In this document: one piece after another, positions 32,472 through 32,722 of the stretch
Numbering within the stretch: position 1 is the stretch's first letter
How the letters are laid out: every line of letters starts with the position of its first letter
Assembly (NCBI GenBank): GCA_945870455.1
Contig: CAMBSL010000038.1
Span: 1 to 32,722, forward strand
Length of the DNA stretch: 32,722 bases
Direction: 5' to 3'
Origin: Pirellula staleyi DSM 6068
GTDB taxonomy: Bacteria > Planctomycetota > Planctomycetia > Pirellulales > Pirellulaceae
Notes under the pieces: model-generated
What the model was told of the DNA's origin: nothing
Databases searched by the model: none
The model's input: only the letters and a program-made list of their open reading frames with translations
Made by a program: the position numbers and the translations under genes

Positions 32472-32722
32472 ATGCCTTACGACAACCAACAAGTGAATCC
32501 ACCGGCTCGAAAGAGTGACAGAACCATCATGCAAGACAAGCCCGTTGAGACGGAAGGCTCCTCCAGTCCCATTCTCGACGCCGCAGTAGGCAACGACCCA
32601 CCCATTGAGAACGCACATCCTGGATTGCAGCCAGCTCTTGTTTTCGCGACGTACCCGCTAGCCCTGATTGTCTTGATTTCGATCATCGCAATTTACTTCT
32701 TCTTTTTTCGATCCAGCCCTAG
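32472..32722 (+). CDS. Membrane-anchored protein, partial (3' end outside window)
   Basis: The frame is open from the ATG at 32472 to the last base (83 codons plus two bases) and contains no stop. The first about 55 residues are polar and proline-rich (NQQVNPPARKSD near the start). A clear membrane helix follows at about 64-79 (ALIVLISIIAIYFFFF). With so few basic residues before the helix and no cleavage site, a signal anchor is likely. An internal ATG at codon 20 is an alternative start. I cannot identify a family. The gene is divergent from the transglutaminase-like gene and shares its 229-bp promoter region. Confidence 0.55.
   Translation, partial: MPYDNQQVNPPARKSDRTIMQDKPVETEGSSSPILDAAVGNDPPIENAHPGLQPALVFATYPLALIVLISIIAIYFFFFRSSP

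Overview
The window looks like chromosomal DNA of a planctomycete, most likely from the Pirellulaceae (Rhodopirellula-like). This is inferred from an SHD1 (SLA1 homology domain 1) secreted protein, several large secreted proteins with no recognisable family, moderate GC content, and short GC-rich palindromic repeats between genes. I see no tRNA, rRNA, CRISPR array, prophage or autonomous insertion sequence.

Layout. 1-2919 (minus): an Mla/MCE lipid-transport operon, mlaE-mlaF-mlaD, with mlaD running off the left edge. 3084-4370 (plus): a DctA-type symporter, followed by a repeat doublet. 4627-9130 (minus): a secreted alpha/beta-hydrolase-like protein, a fold-type IV PLP enzyme and a large membrane protein of unknown function. 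9378-9782 (plus): a small lipoprotein. 10116-12047 (plus): a three-domain ATP-dependent DNA ligase. 12107-15058 (minus): an acidic hypothetical protein and a secreted S9 peptidase. 15530-18121 (plus): a large membrane-anchored orphan. 18596-24202 (plus): a decayed membrane-protein gene, then the ligase-associated repair module (exonuclease LEXO, a second ATP-dependent DNA ligase, Lhr-type helicase). 24679-27498 (minus): an SHD1 protein and a HAD-phosphatase/P-loop ATPase fusion. 27839-32722: small membrane and helical-bundle proteins related to CsbD, DUF883 (YqjD/ElaB), holin-X (YqjE) and DUF2383, then a transglutaminase-like protein and a partial membrane protein.

Two themes stand out. First, three copies of a MITE-like element with terminal inverted repeats lie at 9814-9938, 18175-18476 and 24248-24527. 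The two long copies are inverted relative to each other and bracket the repair module; the short copy, an internal-deletion form, lies just upstream of the other ligase gene. Second, five transcription units in the right-hand 5 kb each carry a candidate sigma-54 (-24/-12) promoter with the exact GG-N10-GC spacing, 54-90 bp before the start codon. This suggests that the CsbD/DUF883/holin/DUF2383/transglutaminase genes form one RpoN-controlled envelope-stress or dormancy regulon. That regulon is the best candidate for an undescribed system here.
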